Positions 45,198 through 53,688 of a DNA stretch of 64,000 nt are shown piece after piece. A program made the translations under genes and the position numbers. How positions within the stretch are numbered: the stretch's first letter is position 1; the number at the start of each line of letters is the position of its first letter. The notes below the pieces were generated by a model. The model had not been told where the DNA came from. It worked only from the letters and a program-made list of their open reading frames with translations, and made no database searches. The stretch comes from Hyphomicrobiales bacterium (GTDB taxonomy: Bacteria > Pseudomonadota > Alphaproteobacteria > Rhizobiales > Rhizobiaceae): the NCBI GenBank assembly GCA_900466575.1, contig UBMP01000009.1:1-64000 (forward strand), in the 5' to 3' direction.

Positions 45198-45950
45198 TTA
45201 TTTCACAAGCCAAGCCGGCGATCCGGCAATCGAAACCGGCGGCAGCGGATAGGGTTGATTGTGCTTGCTGACGTGGTCGCGATAGTCGTATCGCGCGCCG
45301 GGGAAGCCGAGCATTTTCCAGGACGCCATGTCCTTGTTGCCGCCATAGATCGGATCGGCGAAGAAGCCCTCCATCACCGTCGTGAGCATCAGACCGAAGA
45401 ACGCCTTGGGCGCGACCCCGTCGGGCAGCTTGATCTTGTCCGCTTCCATATCCTTCAGCACCGCGTCCTGTTCATCCGGCTGCAGCTCGGCAAACGATTT
45501 TCCGGACTTGTTCTCAGCGGTCCAGCGGTTGAGCGCCGCAAGCCCCTTTCGATAACGCTCGGCCGGCGTCTCTTGTCCCTGATACCCTTGTGTCGGCAGT
45601 GCAGGCTTGAATGGCCCCTGCATGTACAGGCGGCTGGACTGGCCGTAGGAGCCAGCAAGCTGCCGGTCGAGATAAAGCACGCATCCCGCCTCGCGCCCGC
45701 CAATCGACAGGTCGTCTGCAGGAATGAACCTGTCAGCGACAGCCTCCATGGCTGCCGCTTCCTGCGGGGTGAAGAACTGCCAGCCCCCGGGTCTTACCTG
45801 TGTCGGCGGGTCTGCCGCACCACTTTGCCATGGCAGCCGTCCAGAAATGCTACGCGCCAGAACAGGCGAGGCCGCGCTGGCAGCCAGAGCAAATGCGACG
45901 GTCGAGAGAAACTCTCGGCGAGTGCGGAGCGAAACACGGGAGGTCGTCAT
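45198..45950 (-). CDS. Gluconate 2-dehydrogenase subunit 3 family protein
   Basis: About 250 residues with a twin-arginine signal peptide: TRREFLSTVAFALAASAAS near residues 9-28. The mature part matches the subunit-3 family: FTPQEAAAMEAVADRFIPADD near the N-terminus of the domain and KMLGFPGARYDYRDHV near the end. It chaperones and exports the FAD subunit through Tat. ATG at 45950 is chosen because the Tat motif follows at once; the frame continues upstream without protein character. First gene of the three-gene operon. Confidence 0.92.
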   Translation of the reverse strand: MTTSRVSLRTRREFLSTVAFALAASAASPVLARSISGRLPWQSGAADPPTQVRPGGWQFFTPQEAAAMEAVADRFIPADDLSIGGREAGCVLYLDRQLAGSYGQSSRLYMQGPFKPALPTQGYQGQETPAERYRKGLAALNRWTAENKSGKSFAELQPDEQDAVLKDMEADKIKLPDGVAPKAFFGLMLTTVMEGFFADPIYGGNKDMASWKMLGFPGARYDYRDHVSKHNQPYPLPPVSIAGSPAWLVK

Positions 45951-46270
45951 GGGTCCCTTGGAGCGTTGTGAGGTCAGAGCCGGAGCCGGCAAGGGCGGCG
46001 TGACATCGAGTGTGAGGGATTGCTTACGAGGTTGGCGCGTCGAATGAGGAGGCGAAAGTGACGACGGGCGGACGCCCGATGTGCGGCTGTTTGTGTTTGT
46101 TTGCCCACAAAACGGTTTCGCGACCAAAAAGTTCCGTACGGGTCCGCATAATTCAGTGGCCAAGAGCTGGAATGGGCAGAGGTGACGCCACGAGAGACTG
46201 GTGCAAACTTCGAGCCGGACCAGATCAATTCCTATCCGGCCAGCTTCCCGGGCGCCTCATCAGAAAATTT

Positions 46271-46288
46271 TGAGAAAACGTTTTCTCA
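46271..46288. promoter_or_regulatory. LacI-family operator, perfect 18-bp palindrome
   Basis: TGAGAAAACGTTTTCTCA is perfectly palindromic with a central CG, a typical LacI-family operator. It lies about 60 bases before the LacI start, just upstream of the TTGACT element. Confidence 0.75.
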
Positions 46289-46303
46289 TATTGACTTGCT
46301 GTT

Positions 46304-46321
46304 TGAGAAAAGGTTTTCTCG
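46304..46321. promoter_or_regulatory. Second LacI-family operator copy
   Basis: TGAGAAAAGGTTTTCTCG differs from the palindrome at 46271 only at the centre and the last base. The centre-to-centre distance is 33 bases, about three helical turns, so both could be bound on the same DNA face. Confidence 0.7.
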
Positions 46322-46346
46322 CGTCGACAAGCGATGGGAGGCACCG

Positions 46347-47363
46347 CTGACAAAGGAACCGAAAAGCTCTCGGACAACGATACACGACCTCGCCCGCGCG
46401 GCCGGCGTCAGTGTGTCGACGGTGTCCAAGGCTTTGAACGATACGGGCCGGATGGGTGAGGAGACGCGGACGCGGATCAAGCGGATCGCAGCGGACATCG
46501 GTTTTCGGCCGAATGCGCTGGCGCGAGGACTTCTATCACGGCGATCCTTCACCATTGGGCTTTTGACCAACGACACCTATGGCCGGTTCACCCTGCCGCT
46601 GATGGCCGGCGTGTCGGAAGCGCTGGTGGACAAGGGCGTGTCGGTCTTCCTCTGCGCCATCGAGGACGATCCGGCCCTGGCGCGCGTGCATGTCGAGGCG
46701 ATGCTGGACAAGCAGGTGGACGGCATTATCGCCACCGGCAAGCGGACGGATCGGGCGCTGCCGGTCGATCTGTCCGACCTGCCGGTGCCGGTGGTCTATG
46801 CCTTCACGGCCGGGCCGCCGAACAGCATCACCTATGCGTCGGACGATGTGCATGGGGCCGAACTGGCGGTCGCCCACCTTCAGGGGCTGGGGCGCAAGCG
46901 GCTCGCCCATATCACCGGGCCGGACGCGTTCATCGCGGCACTGGAGCGCGCCTCCGCTTTCCGGCGGCTCGCCGGTAGCGATGCGCCGGTGCTGCATGGG
47001 CAGTGGACGGAATCCTGGGGCCGGGAAGCCATTCTCGATCTGTGGAAGTCCGGCGAGCGGCCGGACAGCATCTTCTGCGGCAACGACATGATTGCCCGCG
47101 GCGTCATCGACGGCCTGCGCGAACTTGGGGTCTCGGTGCCGGGCGATGTCTCGGTGGTCGGTTTCGACAACTGGGAAATCGTTGCCGCCCAGTCACGCCC
47201 GCCGCTGACGACGGTGGACATGAACCTGAAGGAGCTGGGCCGGCAGGCCGGGCTCACGGTACTCGCCCTGGGAGAGGGCGAGAAACTCGAACCGGGCTGG
47301 CGCAAGCTGCCCTGCACGCTGGTGGTACGCGGCTCCTGCGGCGGCGCACCAAACGATCGGTAA
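46347..47363 (+). CDS. LacI-family transcriptional regulator
   Basis: About 338 residues. The HTH (TTIHDLARAAGVSVSTVSKALN) begins near residue 9; the effector domain contains SFTIGLLTNDTYGRFTLPLM and SIFCGNDMIARGVIDGL. In-frame ATG codons lie only far upstream (46182), before the operators. The best start is a CTG at 46347, five bases after GGGAGG; a TTG at 46296 overlaps the promoter region. CTG starts are rare, so this choice is tentative. It is the first gene of the arabinoside operon, 45 bases before the binding protein, and the two operators upstream imply that it represses itself and the whole operon. Confidence 0.88.
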   Translation: MTKEPKSSRTTIHDLARAAGVSVSTVSKALNDTGRMGEETRTRIKRIAADIGFRPNALARGLLSRRSFTIGLLTNDTYGRFTLPLMAGVSEALVDKGVSVFLCAIEDDPALARVHVEAMLDKQVDGIIATGKRTDRALPVDLSDLPVPVVYAFTAGPPNSITYASDDVHGAELAVAHLQGLGRKRLAHITGPDAFIAALERASAFRRLAGSDAPVLHGQWTESWGREAILDLWKSGERPDSIFCGNDMIARGVIDGLRELGVSVPGDVSVVGFDNWEIVAAQSRPPLTTVDMNLKELGRQAGLTVLALGEGEKLEPGWRKLPCTLVVRGSCGGAPNDR

Positions 47364-47408
47364 ACAGAAGTTTCAGGGCTGAGGAGAGCCCTTTTGGGAG
47401 GAAGTGTC

Positions 47409-48638
47409 ATGAGAAAATTGCTTGCCACGACAACGCTTGCCGCGATGCTGATCGCGCCGGCTGCCTGGGCGGATACGATCCAGATGTGGGTCCGGTCCGG
47501 CATCGGCGACAGTTTCAAGGAAACCGTCAAGGCCTATAACGCCGGCCATCAGGACAAGGTCGAACTGACCGAGGTGCCACAGACCGATCTGGTGCAGAAA
47601 TATGCAACCGCCATCGCCGGCGGCCAGGCGCCCGACGCGCTGTCGATGGACCTGATCTACACGCCGTCCTTTGCAGCCTCCGGCCAGCTTGAGGACCTGA
47701 CGAGCTGGGCGCAGTCGCTGCCCTATTTCAAGTCGCTCTCGCCCTCGCATGTCCGCCTCGGCACCTACCAGGACCATATCTACGGCCTACCGCTGTCGGT
47801 CGAGACCTCGATCTTCGCCTGGAACAAGGACCTCTACAAGAAGGCCGGCCTCGATCCCGACAAGGCGCCGAAGACCTGGGAGGAAATCACCGCCAATGCC
47901 GAAAAGATCCGCGCACTGGGCAAGGATATCTATGGCTTCTACTTCTCCGGCGGCGGCTGCGGCGGCTGCATGATCTTCACCTTCACCCCGCTCGTCTGGG
48001 GTGCTGGCGCCGACATCCTCTCCGCGGACGGCAAGAAGGCGACGCTCGATACGCCCCAAATGCACAAGGCGGTCGAATATTACCGCAACATGGTCAAGAA
48101 GGATCTCGTGCCTCCGGGCGCAGAGAGCGACAATGGCGCGAACTTCCTCTCGATCCAGAGCGGCAAGATCGGCCAGCAGACGCTCGGCGCCTTCGCCATC
48201 GGAACGTTGATCACCCAGCATCCGGAACTCAATTTCGGCGTGACGCTCATCCCGAGCGTCGACGGCAAGCCCTCGTCCTTTGCCGGCGGCGACAATTTCG
48301 TGGTCACCAAGGGCACGAAGAAACTCGACGCGGTGAAAGGCTTCCTCGAATATGTCTATTCGCTGGAAGGCCAGAAGATCATGGCCAAGTATGGCAGCCT
48401 GCCGACGCGTGGCGATCTCGCTGACCAGGTTCTGGCCGGCCTCGATCCGCGCCTGAAGGTCGGCGTCGATGCCATCGCGGTCGCCAAGACGCCCTATACG
48501 CTGCAGTTCAACGACCTGATCAACAGCGCCAACGGCCCCTGGGCCGCCTTCACCCACGCCGCTATCTTCGGCGACGAGAAGAAGGCCTTCGCCGACGCCC
48601 AGGCGCAGATGCAGCAGATCATCGACGACGCACAGTGA
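47409..48638 (+). CDS. CUT1 ABC transporter sugar-binding protein (family 1)
   Basis: About 409 residues. Sec signal peptide (MRKLLATTTLAAMLIAPAAWA, cleavage after residue 21). The mature protein is an extracellular solute-binding family 1 protein: EVPQTDLVQKYATAIAGGQAPDALSMD, WNKDLYKKAGLDPDKAPKTWEEI, and a Cys/Gly-rich FSGGGCGGCMIFTF segment. ATG at 47409 follows GGGAGG. It binds an oligosaccharide for the two permeases downstream. With a GH127 enzyme in the operon, beta-L-arabinofuranosyl oligosaccharides are the likely ligands. Confidence 0.94.
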   Translation: MRKLLATTTLAAMLIAPAAWADTIQMWVRSGIGDSFKETVKAYNAGHQDKVELTEVPQTDLVQKYATAIAGGQAPDALSMDLIYTPSFAASGQLEDLTSWAQSLPYFKSLSPSHVRLGTYQDHIYGLPLSVETSIFAWNKDLYKKAGLDPDKAPKTWEEITANAEKIRALGKDIYGFYFSGGGCGGCMIFTFTPLVWGAGADILSADGKKATLDTPQMHKAVEYYRNMVKKDLVPPGAESDNGANFLSIQSGKIGQQTLGAFAIGTLITQHPELNFGVTLIPSVDGKPSSFAGGDNFVVTKGTKKLDAVKGFLEYVYSLEGQKIMAKYGSLPTRGDLADQVLAGLDPRLKVGVDAIAVAKTPYTLQFNDLINSANGPWAAFTHAAIFGDEKKAFADAQAQMQQIIDDAQ

Positions 48639-48752
48639 TGTGACGATCCTCCCGGGGCGATCCCGCGTCCCATCGGGGGCCGGACCTCACGTGTCTGGCT
48701 CCCGACAGCTATCCGATGACATGCCCAACTTCATGACGTGCGAGTTCAAGAC

Positions 48753-49676
48753 ATGACCGCCACAAGTCCATCCGGAACGACGCGCCTAAACCGGCCGAAC
48801 AGGCGCCGGAAGGAAGCCCTCAAAGGTCTTCTCTTCATCGCGCCGGCGATGATCCTGGTTCTGGTGCTCTTTGTTTTCCCCGTGCTGTTCACGGCCTGGA
48901 TGAGCCTGCACAAATGGCCGCTTCTCGGCGAGCCCACTTGGATCGGCCTGCGCAACTATACGCGCATGTTCTCCGACCAGCGCTTCTACGATGCACTCGG
49001 CTTCACCGCCTATTACACCGGCATCGTAACCGTCGTCATCTTCGCCTTCGCTTTCCCGATGGCGATGCTGGTGGAGCAGAAGCGGCGCGCGGTGCCGGTC
49101 TACCGCACCTTCTTCTTCCTGCCCGTGGTGGTGGGCCTTGCCTCCGCCTCACTGCTCTGGACCTGGCTTGCCAATATCGACAGCGGCTTCTTCTCGCCGC
49201 TCATGGAGCGCCTCGGCGTGACGAGCGGCCGCGTTAACCTGCTCGCCACCTTCGACCTCGCCTTCTGGACCATCATCGCCATGGTCGTCTGGAAGATCGC
49301 CGGCTTCACCATGATCATTCTCCTCACCGGCCTGCAATCGATCCCGGCGGAACTCGTGGAAGCCAGCCGCATCGACGGCGCGAAACGCCTGCAGCGCTTC
49401 CGCTACCTGACCCTGCCGCTGATGCGCAAGCCGCTGGCGCTGGCGCTTGTCCTTTCGGTCACCGGCTCAATCCTCGCCTTCGACCAGTTCTACATCATGA
49501 CTAGCGGCGGGCCGCAGAACCGGATGATCACCATCGTCTATTACATCGTCAACCAGTCCTTCGTGTCCTTCAATCTCGGCTATGGCGCAGCGCTGTCGAT
49601 CGCGGTTCTCGTCATCCTGCTGGTGTTGAGCGTTGCCCAGCTCTGGCTGCTTCGCGACAAGGGAGAGCAGGCATGA
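48753..49676 (+). CDS. CUT1 ABC transporter permease (MalF/UgpA type)
   Basis: About 307 residues with six or more membrane helices and the BPD_transp_1 EAA loop (VEASRIDGAKRLQRFRYLTLPLM, near residue 210). A GTG at 48738 is an alternative start five codons upstream; neither has a strong ribosome site. It lies 114 bases after the binding-protein stop, a gap with dyad-rich sequence and no gene. Its stop overlaps the next permease by ATGA. Confidence 0.93.
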   Translation: MTATSPSGTTRLNRPNRRRKEALKGLLFIAPAMILVLVLFVFPVLFTAWMSLHKWPLLGEPTWIGLRNYTRMFSDQRFYDALGFTAYYTGIVTVVIFAFAFPMAMLVEQKRRAVPVYRTFFFLPVVVGLASASLLWTWLANIDSGFFSPLMERLGVTSGRVNLLATFDLAFWTIIAMVVWKIAGFTMIILLTGLQSIPAELVEASRIDGAKRLQRFRYLTLPLMRKPLALALVLSVTGSILAFDQFYIMTSGGPQNRMITIVYYIVNQSFVSFNLGYGAALSIAVLVILLVLSVAQLWLLRDKGEQA

Positions 49677-50536
49677 CAAAAGCCCGCACGAACTTCGAAC
49701 GCCGCCGCTTTCTCGGCAACTTCGCCTTTCACGGCAGCGCCTCCGTGCTGTCGCTCCTGTTCCTCATACCCTTCATCGTCGCCTTTCTCGCCTCGTTCCG
49801 GCGCGGTCCCGAGGCATCAAGTCCGCCCGTGCCGCCATGGCCGGTGAACGGCGTCTCCTTCGACGCCTACCGCATGCTTGACACGTTCGGCTCCGGCATC
49901 TGGCAGCACATGCTGAATTCGCTGATTGTGTCGCTCGGCACCGTCGTTCTCACGGTCGTGATCAGCCTGCTCGCCGGCTATGGCTTCTCGCGCTACCGGT
50001 TCCCGCTGAAGAACGTGCTCTTCGTGTTGCTGATGGCGACGCTGATGATCCCGTTCCAGTCGATCCTGACGCCGCTCTTCATCATGTTTGCGAAGCTCGG
50101 GCTGAACAATTCGCTGTTCGGGCTCACCCTAATCTACGTGACACTGCAGCTCCCCTTCTCGGTCTTCATGATGCGCAATGCGTTCGATGCCGTGCCGAAG
50201 GAAATCGAGGAGGCAGCGCGGGTCGACGGCGTGCGCGACGTCCGGCTGCTCACCCGCGTGCTTCTGCCCCTCGTCATGCCGGGTGTGGCGACGGTTGCCA
50301 TCTTCGCCTTCCTCAATGCCTGGAACGAGTTTCTGGCCGCGCTGATCCTGCTGTCGAGCAATGACAAGTTCACGCTTCCCATCCTGATGACGGCGGTGCG
50401 CGCCGGTCGGCTGGGGTCGATCAACTGGGGCGCGCTGCAGGCGGGCGTAGTCGTCATGATCATCCCCTGCATCATCGTCTTCCTCCTCCTGCAACGCTAC
50501 TACATGCGCGGCCTGACGGCCGGCGCGGTGAAATAA
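49673..50536 (+). CDS. CUT1 ABC transporter permease (MalG/UgpE type)
   Basis: About 287 residues with six membrane helices. Characteristic segments: FRRGPEASSPPVPPWPVNG in the first periplasmic loop, GYGFSRYRFP, and the EAA loop EEAARVDGVRDVRLLTRVLLPLVMPG. It pairs with the preceding permease to form the channel. ATG overlaps that gene's stop. It ends 17 bases before the GH127 gene. Confidence 0.94.
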   Translation: MTKARTNFERRRFLGNFAFHGSASVLSLLFLIPFIVAFLASFRRGPEASSPPVPPWPVNGVSFDAYRMLDTFGSGIWQHMLNSLIVSLGTVVLTVVISLLAGYGFSRYRFPLKNVLFVLLMATLMIPFQSILTPLFIMFAKLGLNNSLFGLTLIYVTLQLPFSVFMMRNAFDAVPKEIEEAARVDGVRDVRLLTRVLLPLVMPGVATVAIFAFLNAWNEFLAALILLSSNDKFTLPILMTAVRAGRLGSINWGALQAGVVVMIIPCIIVFLLLQRYYMRGLTAGAVK

Positions 50537-50553
50537 CCTCAAAGGATACCCCG

Positions 50554-52500
50554 ATGACGTCGAGTGAAAAACAGTTCCGCCCCGTCGCCGTGCCGGCCGT
50601 TTCCGTCGGCGGATTCTGGGGCAAATGGCAGGACGCCGTCTGCGACGAGACCGCCTCGATCCTGCTCGACCGCTGCATTGCAGCCGGCATGCTGCAGGCG
50701 ATCGATCCAGACCAGCCGAGCCCCGGCGTCGTGATCCCCTTCCACAGCATGAGCCCGACCATGCCTGAGACCGAACAGAAGGCCCGTGTCTCGACCCAGA
50801 TGTTCTGGGACAGTGATTTCGCCAAGTCGATCGAGACCATTGCCTATGCGCTCTATCGCAAGCCGAATGCGGAACTGGAGCGGCGCGCCGACGAGATCAT
50901 CGATCTCTACGAAAAGCTGCAGCAGGAGGACGGCTATGTGAACTCCTGGTTCCAGCGGATCCGGCCCGGCCGCCGCTGGACGAACCTGCGCGACCATCAC
51001 GAGCTTTATTGCGCCGGCCACATGATCGAGGCGGCGGTCGCCTATTTCCAGGCCACCGGCAAGCGCAAGTTCCTCGACATCATGTGCCGTTATGTCGATT
51101 ACATGCTGACCGTTTTCGGCCACGGACCGGACCAGTTGCCCGGCTATTGCGGACATCCGGAAATCGAACTGGCGCTGGTCAAGCTCGCGCGCGTGACGGG
51201 CAAGCGGGAATATATGGACCTGTCGAAGTTTTTCGTCGACGAGCGCGGCACGCAACCGCATTTCTTCGATGAGGAGGCGATCCGCGACGGACGCCAACCC
51301 AGGACCTATGTCTTTGGCAGTTACGAATACAGTCAGTCGCATCTGCCCGTGCGCGAACAGAAGAAGGTCGTCGGCCACGCCGTGCGCGCCATGTATCTCT
51401 ATTCGGGCATGGCGGACCTTGCGACCGAATATCACGACGACAGCCTGACCTCGACGCTGGAAACGCTCTGGGACGACCTCACGACCAGGCAGATGTATGT
51501 GACCGGCGGCATCGGCCCGGCGGCGAGCAACGAGGGCTTCACCGACTATTACGACCTGCCCAACGAAACCGCCTATGCCGAGACCTGCGCCTCCGTCGCG
51601 CTCGTCTTCTGGGCAAGCCGCATGCTGGGACGCGGGCCGAACCGCCGCTTCGCCGACATCATGGAACAGGCGCTCTACAACGGCGCGCTGACGGGGCTTT
51701 CCATGGATGGCAAGACTTTCTTCTACGACAATCCGCTGGAATCGACCGGCAAGCATCACCGGTGGAAGTGGCACCATTGCCCCTGCTGCCCGCCGAACAT
51801 CGCCCGCCTCGTCGCCTCGGTCGGCTCCTACATGTATGCAGCGTCCGATAACGAGATCGCCGTACATCTCTACGGCGAGAGCACGGCCAGCTTCGAGCTC
51901 GCTGGCGGCGCGAAGGTCAATCTCGCACAGAAGACGGCCTATCCCTATGAGGGCAGGATCGACCTGTCGCTAGGTCTCTCGGCGCCCACACGCTTCACGC
52001 TGTCGCTGCGCATCCCCGAATGGGCCGAGGGCGCGACACTTGCCATCAACGGCGAAACGGCCGATCTCAAGGCGGTCGAGGTGGACGGCTATGCCCGTAT
52101 TGAGCGGGAGTGGAAGGACGGCGATGCCATCGTGCTCGACCTGCCGCTAGCGCTTCGCCCGCTCTATGCGCATCCCAAGGTGCGGCAGGATGCCGGTCGC
52201 GTCTCGCTGATGCGCGGCCCGCTCGTCTATTGCGCCGAAGAGGTCGATAATGGAGCCGACCTCAGCACGTTCCGGATCGGCGAGACGCCGAAAGTCGCTG
52301 CCACAACGGTTCTGGATGAGCTGAACGGCGCCGTCGCGCTCGATCTCGATGTGCGGCGAGATTCGGTCGAGGATTGGGGCAACGCGCTTTACCGCAGCAC
52401 ACCACCGGAGGCGCAAGCGGCCAAGGTGCGGCTCGTGCCCTATCACCTGTGGGACAACCGTGCGCCCGGCGCGATGCTCGTCTGGTTCCCGGCGCAATGA
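50554..52500 (+). CDS. Glycoside hydrolase family 127, probable beta-L-arabinofuranosidase
   Basis: About 648 residues, full length for GH127 (formerly DUF1680). The metal/catalytic residues known in bifidobacterial HypBA1 are present: Glu343 and Cys345 (YAETCAS) and the Cys pair 411-412 (HCPCCPPNIARLVAS), of which the first is the expected nucleophile held by Zn. It removes beta-1,2-linked L-arabinofuranose from plant hydroxyproline-rich glycoprotein glycans. No signal peptide is visible, so it acts in the cytoplasm on imported oligosaccharides, in line with the CUT1 transporter in the same operon. It overlaps nothing; the ATPase gene follows after 11 bases. Confidence 0.93.
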   Translation: MTSSEKQFRPVAVPAVSVGGFWGKWQDAVCDETASILLDRCIAAGMLQAIDPDQPSPGVVIPFHSMSPTMPETEQKARVSTQMFWDSDFAKSIETIAYALYRKPNAELERRADEIIDLYEKLQQEDGYVNSWFQRIRPGRRWTNLRDHHELYCAGHMIEAAVAYFQATGKRKFLDIMCRYVDYMLTVFGHGPDQLPGYCGHPEIELALVKLARVTGKREYMDLSKFFVDERGTQPHFFDEEAIRDGRQPRTYVFGSYEYSQSHLPVREQKKVVGHAVRAMYLYSGMADLATEYHDDSLTSTLETLWDDLTTRQMYVTGGIGPAASNEGFTDYYDLPNETAYAETCASVALVFWASRMLGRGPNRRFADIMEQALYNGALTGLSMDGKTFFYDNPLESTGKHHRWKWHHCPCCPPNIARLVASVGSYMYAASDNEIAVHLYGESTASFELAGGAKVNLAQKTAYPYEGRIDLSLGLSAPTRFTLSLRIPEWAEGATLAINGETADLKAVEVDGYARIEREWKDGDAIVLDLPLALRPLYAHPKVRQDAGRVSLMRGPLVYCAEEVDNGADLSTFRIGETPKVAATTVLDELNGAVALDLDVRRDSVEDWGNALYRSTPPEAQAAKVRLVPYHLWDNRAPGAMLVWFPAQ

Positions 52501-52511
52501 CGGAGGCAGCG

Positions 52512-53600
52512 ATGAAGGCCATGGATCGCGCCGGCGCGGGCGTCCGGCTTGAGAATATCCGCAAGTCATTCGGCGCGCTGGATGTCATTCACGGCATCGA
52601 TCTGGAGATCAAGGGCGGCGAATTCATCGTCTTCGTCGGCCCCTCCGGCTGCGGAAAATCGACGCTCTTGAGGATGATCGCCGGACTTGAGGATGTGACC
52701 GACGGCGAAATCTCGATCGGCGAGAGGGATGTAACCTATCTCGACCCGTCCGAACGCGGCATCGCCATGGTCTTCCAGTCCTATGCGCTTTATCCGCACA
52801 TGACGGTGCGGGAAAATCTCGGCTTCGGGCTGAAGATGGCCGGCACGCCAGCGGAGGAGGTTGCCCGCCGCGTGGATGCAGCGGCGGAGATCCTGAAGAT
52901 CACGCATCTGCAGGAGCGCCGGCCGGGCCAGCTCTCCGGCGGCCAGCGCCAGCGCGTCGCCATCGGCCGCGCCATCGTGCGCGAACCGGATGTCTTCCTG
53001 TTCGACGAGCCGCTGTCCAACCTGGATGCGGAACTGCGGGTCTCCATGCGCGTCGAGATCGCCAAGCTCCACCGCACGCTCGGCAACACGATGATCTATG
53101 TGACGCATGACCAGACGGAGGCGATGACGCTGGCGAGCCGGATTGTCATCCTGCGCGACGGCCGCATTGAACAGGTGGGCACGCCACGCGAGGTCTATGA
53201 GAATCCGGATAATATCTTCGTCGCCGGCTTCATCGGCTCACCGCGGATCAATCTCATCGAGGGGACATGGCTTACGGAGGGCAAGGCGCAGTTCGGGGAG
53301 ACGATTATCTCGCCGCGTCTCACAAGCACCGCTCGCGTTCCGGGCGACAAGGTTTTTCTGGGAATCCGCGCTGAAAACTTCACCGTTGCCGACCAGGCTC
53401 AGGAAACTCTCGACGCCGTGATCGACTTCACGGAATATCTCGGCGGCACGCACTATCTCTATTGCGCGCTGAAGGACGGCCAGTCGCTGGTTGTTGAGGA
53501 ACGCGGCGGCCGCGACTTCGTGAACGGCCAGACGATCAGCCTCGCCTTCGCGACCGAGAAGACTTTTCTGTTCGATGCAAACGGAGCGCGGCTGCGGTAG
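52512..53600 (+). CDS. CUT1 ABC transporter ATPase (UgpC/MalK/MsmK type)
   Basis: About 362 residues: ABC domain 1-240 with Walker A GPSGCGKST, Q-loop MVFQSYALYPHMTV, signature LSGGQRQRVAIGRAI, Walker B VFLFDEPLSNLD and the switch His (YVTHDQTEAMTLA); then a TOBE/OB regulatory domain (IGSPRINLIEG, LGIRAENFTV). ATG at 52512 follows CGGAGG; another ATG at 52497 overlaps the GH127 stop and is possible. It energises the two CUT1 permeases and may be shared by other CUT1 importers. Confidence 0.95.
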   Translation: MKAMDRAGAGVRLENIRKSFGALDVIHGIDLEIKGGEFIVFVGPSGCGKSTLLRMIAGLEDVTDGEISIGERDVTYLDPSERGIAMVFQSYALYPHMTVRENLGFGLKMAGTPAEEVARRVDAAAEILKITHLQERRPGQLSGGQRQRVAIGRAIVREPDVFLFDEPLSNLDAELRVSMRVEIAKLHRTLGNTMIYVTHDQTEAMTLASRIVILRDGRIEQVGTPREVYENPDNIFVAGFIGSPRINLIEGTWLTEGKAQFGETIISPRLTSTARVPGDKVFLGIRAENFTVADQAQETLDAVIDFTEYLGGTHYLYCALKDGQSLVVEERGGRDFVNGQTISLAFATEKTFLFDANGARLR

Positions 53601-53634
53601 AGGCCGCGCACCACAAAAGCGCGATCAAAAACCA

Positions 53635-53666
53635 TCGCCCATGCCTGTTGACCACGGCATGGGCGA
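53635..53666. terminator. Hairpin between convergent operons
   Basis: Perfect 11-bp stem TCGCCCATGCC (53635-53645) with GGCATGGGCGA (53656-53666) and a 10-base loop, between the ATPase end (53600) and the convergent SDR end (53689). It lacks a T-run, so it may be a weak or Rho-assisted terminator for both directions. Confidence 0.6.
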
Positions 53667-53688
53667 AGACGTGCCGGTCTAGGCTGGA

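Larger units (their letters stand above)
45951..46346. promoter_or_regulatory. Divergent control region between the membrane dehydrogenase and arabinoside operons
   Basis: 396 bases without a convincing gene. The right end holds two TGAGAAAA-type operators and a TTGACT hexamer (46291-46296) that may be a -35 element for the LacI gene. The left part should hold the promoter for the three-subunit dehydrogenase; I see no clear motif there. Confidence 0.6.
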
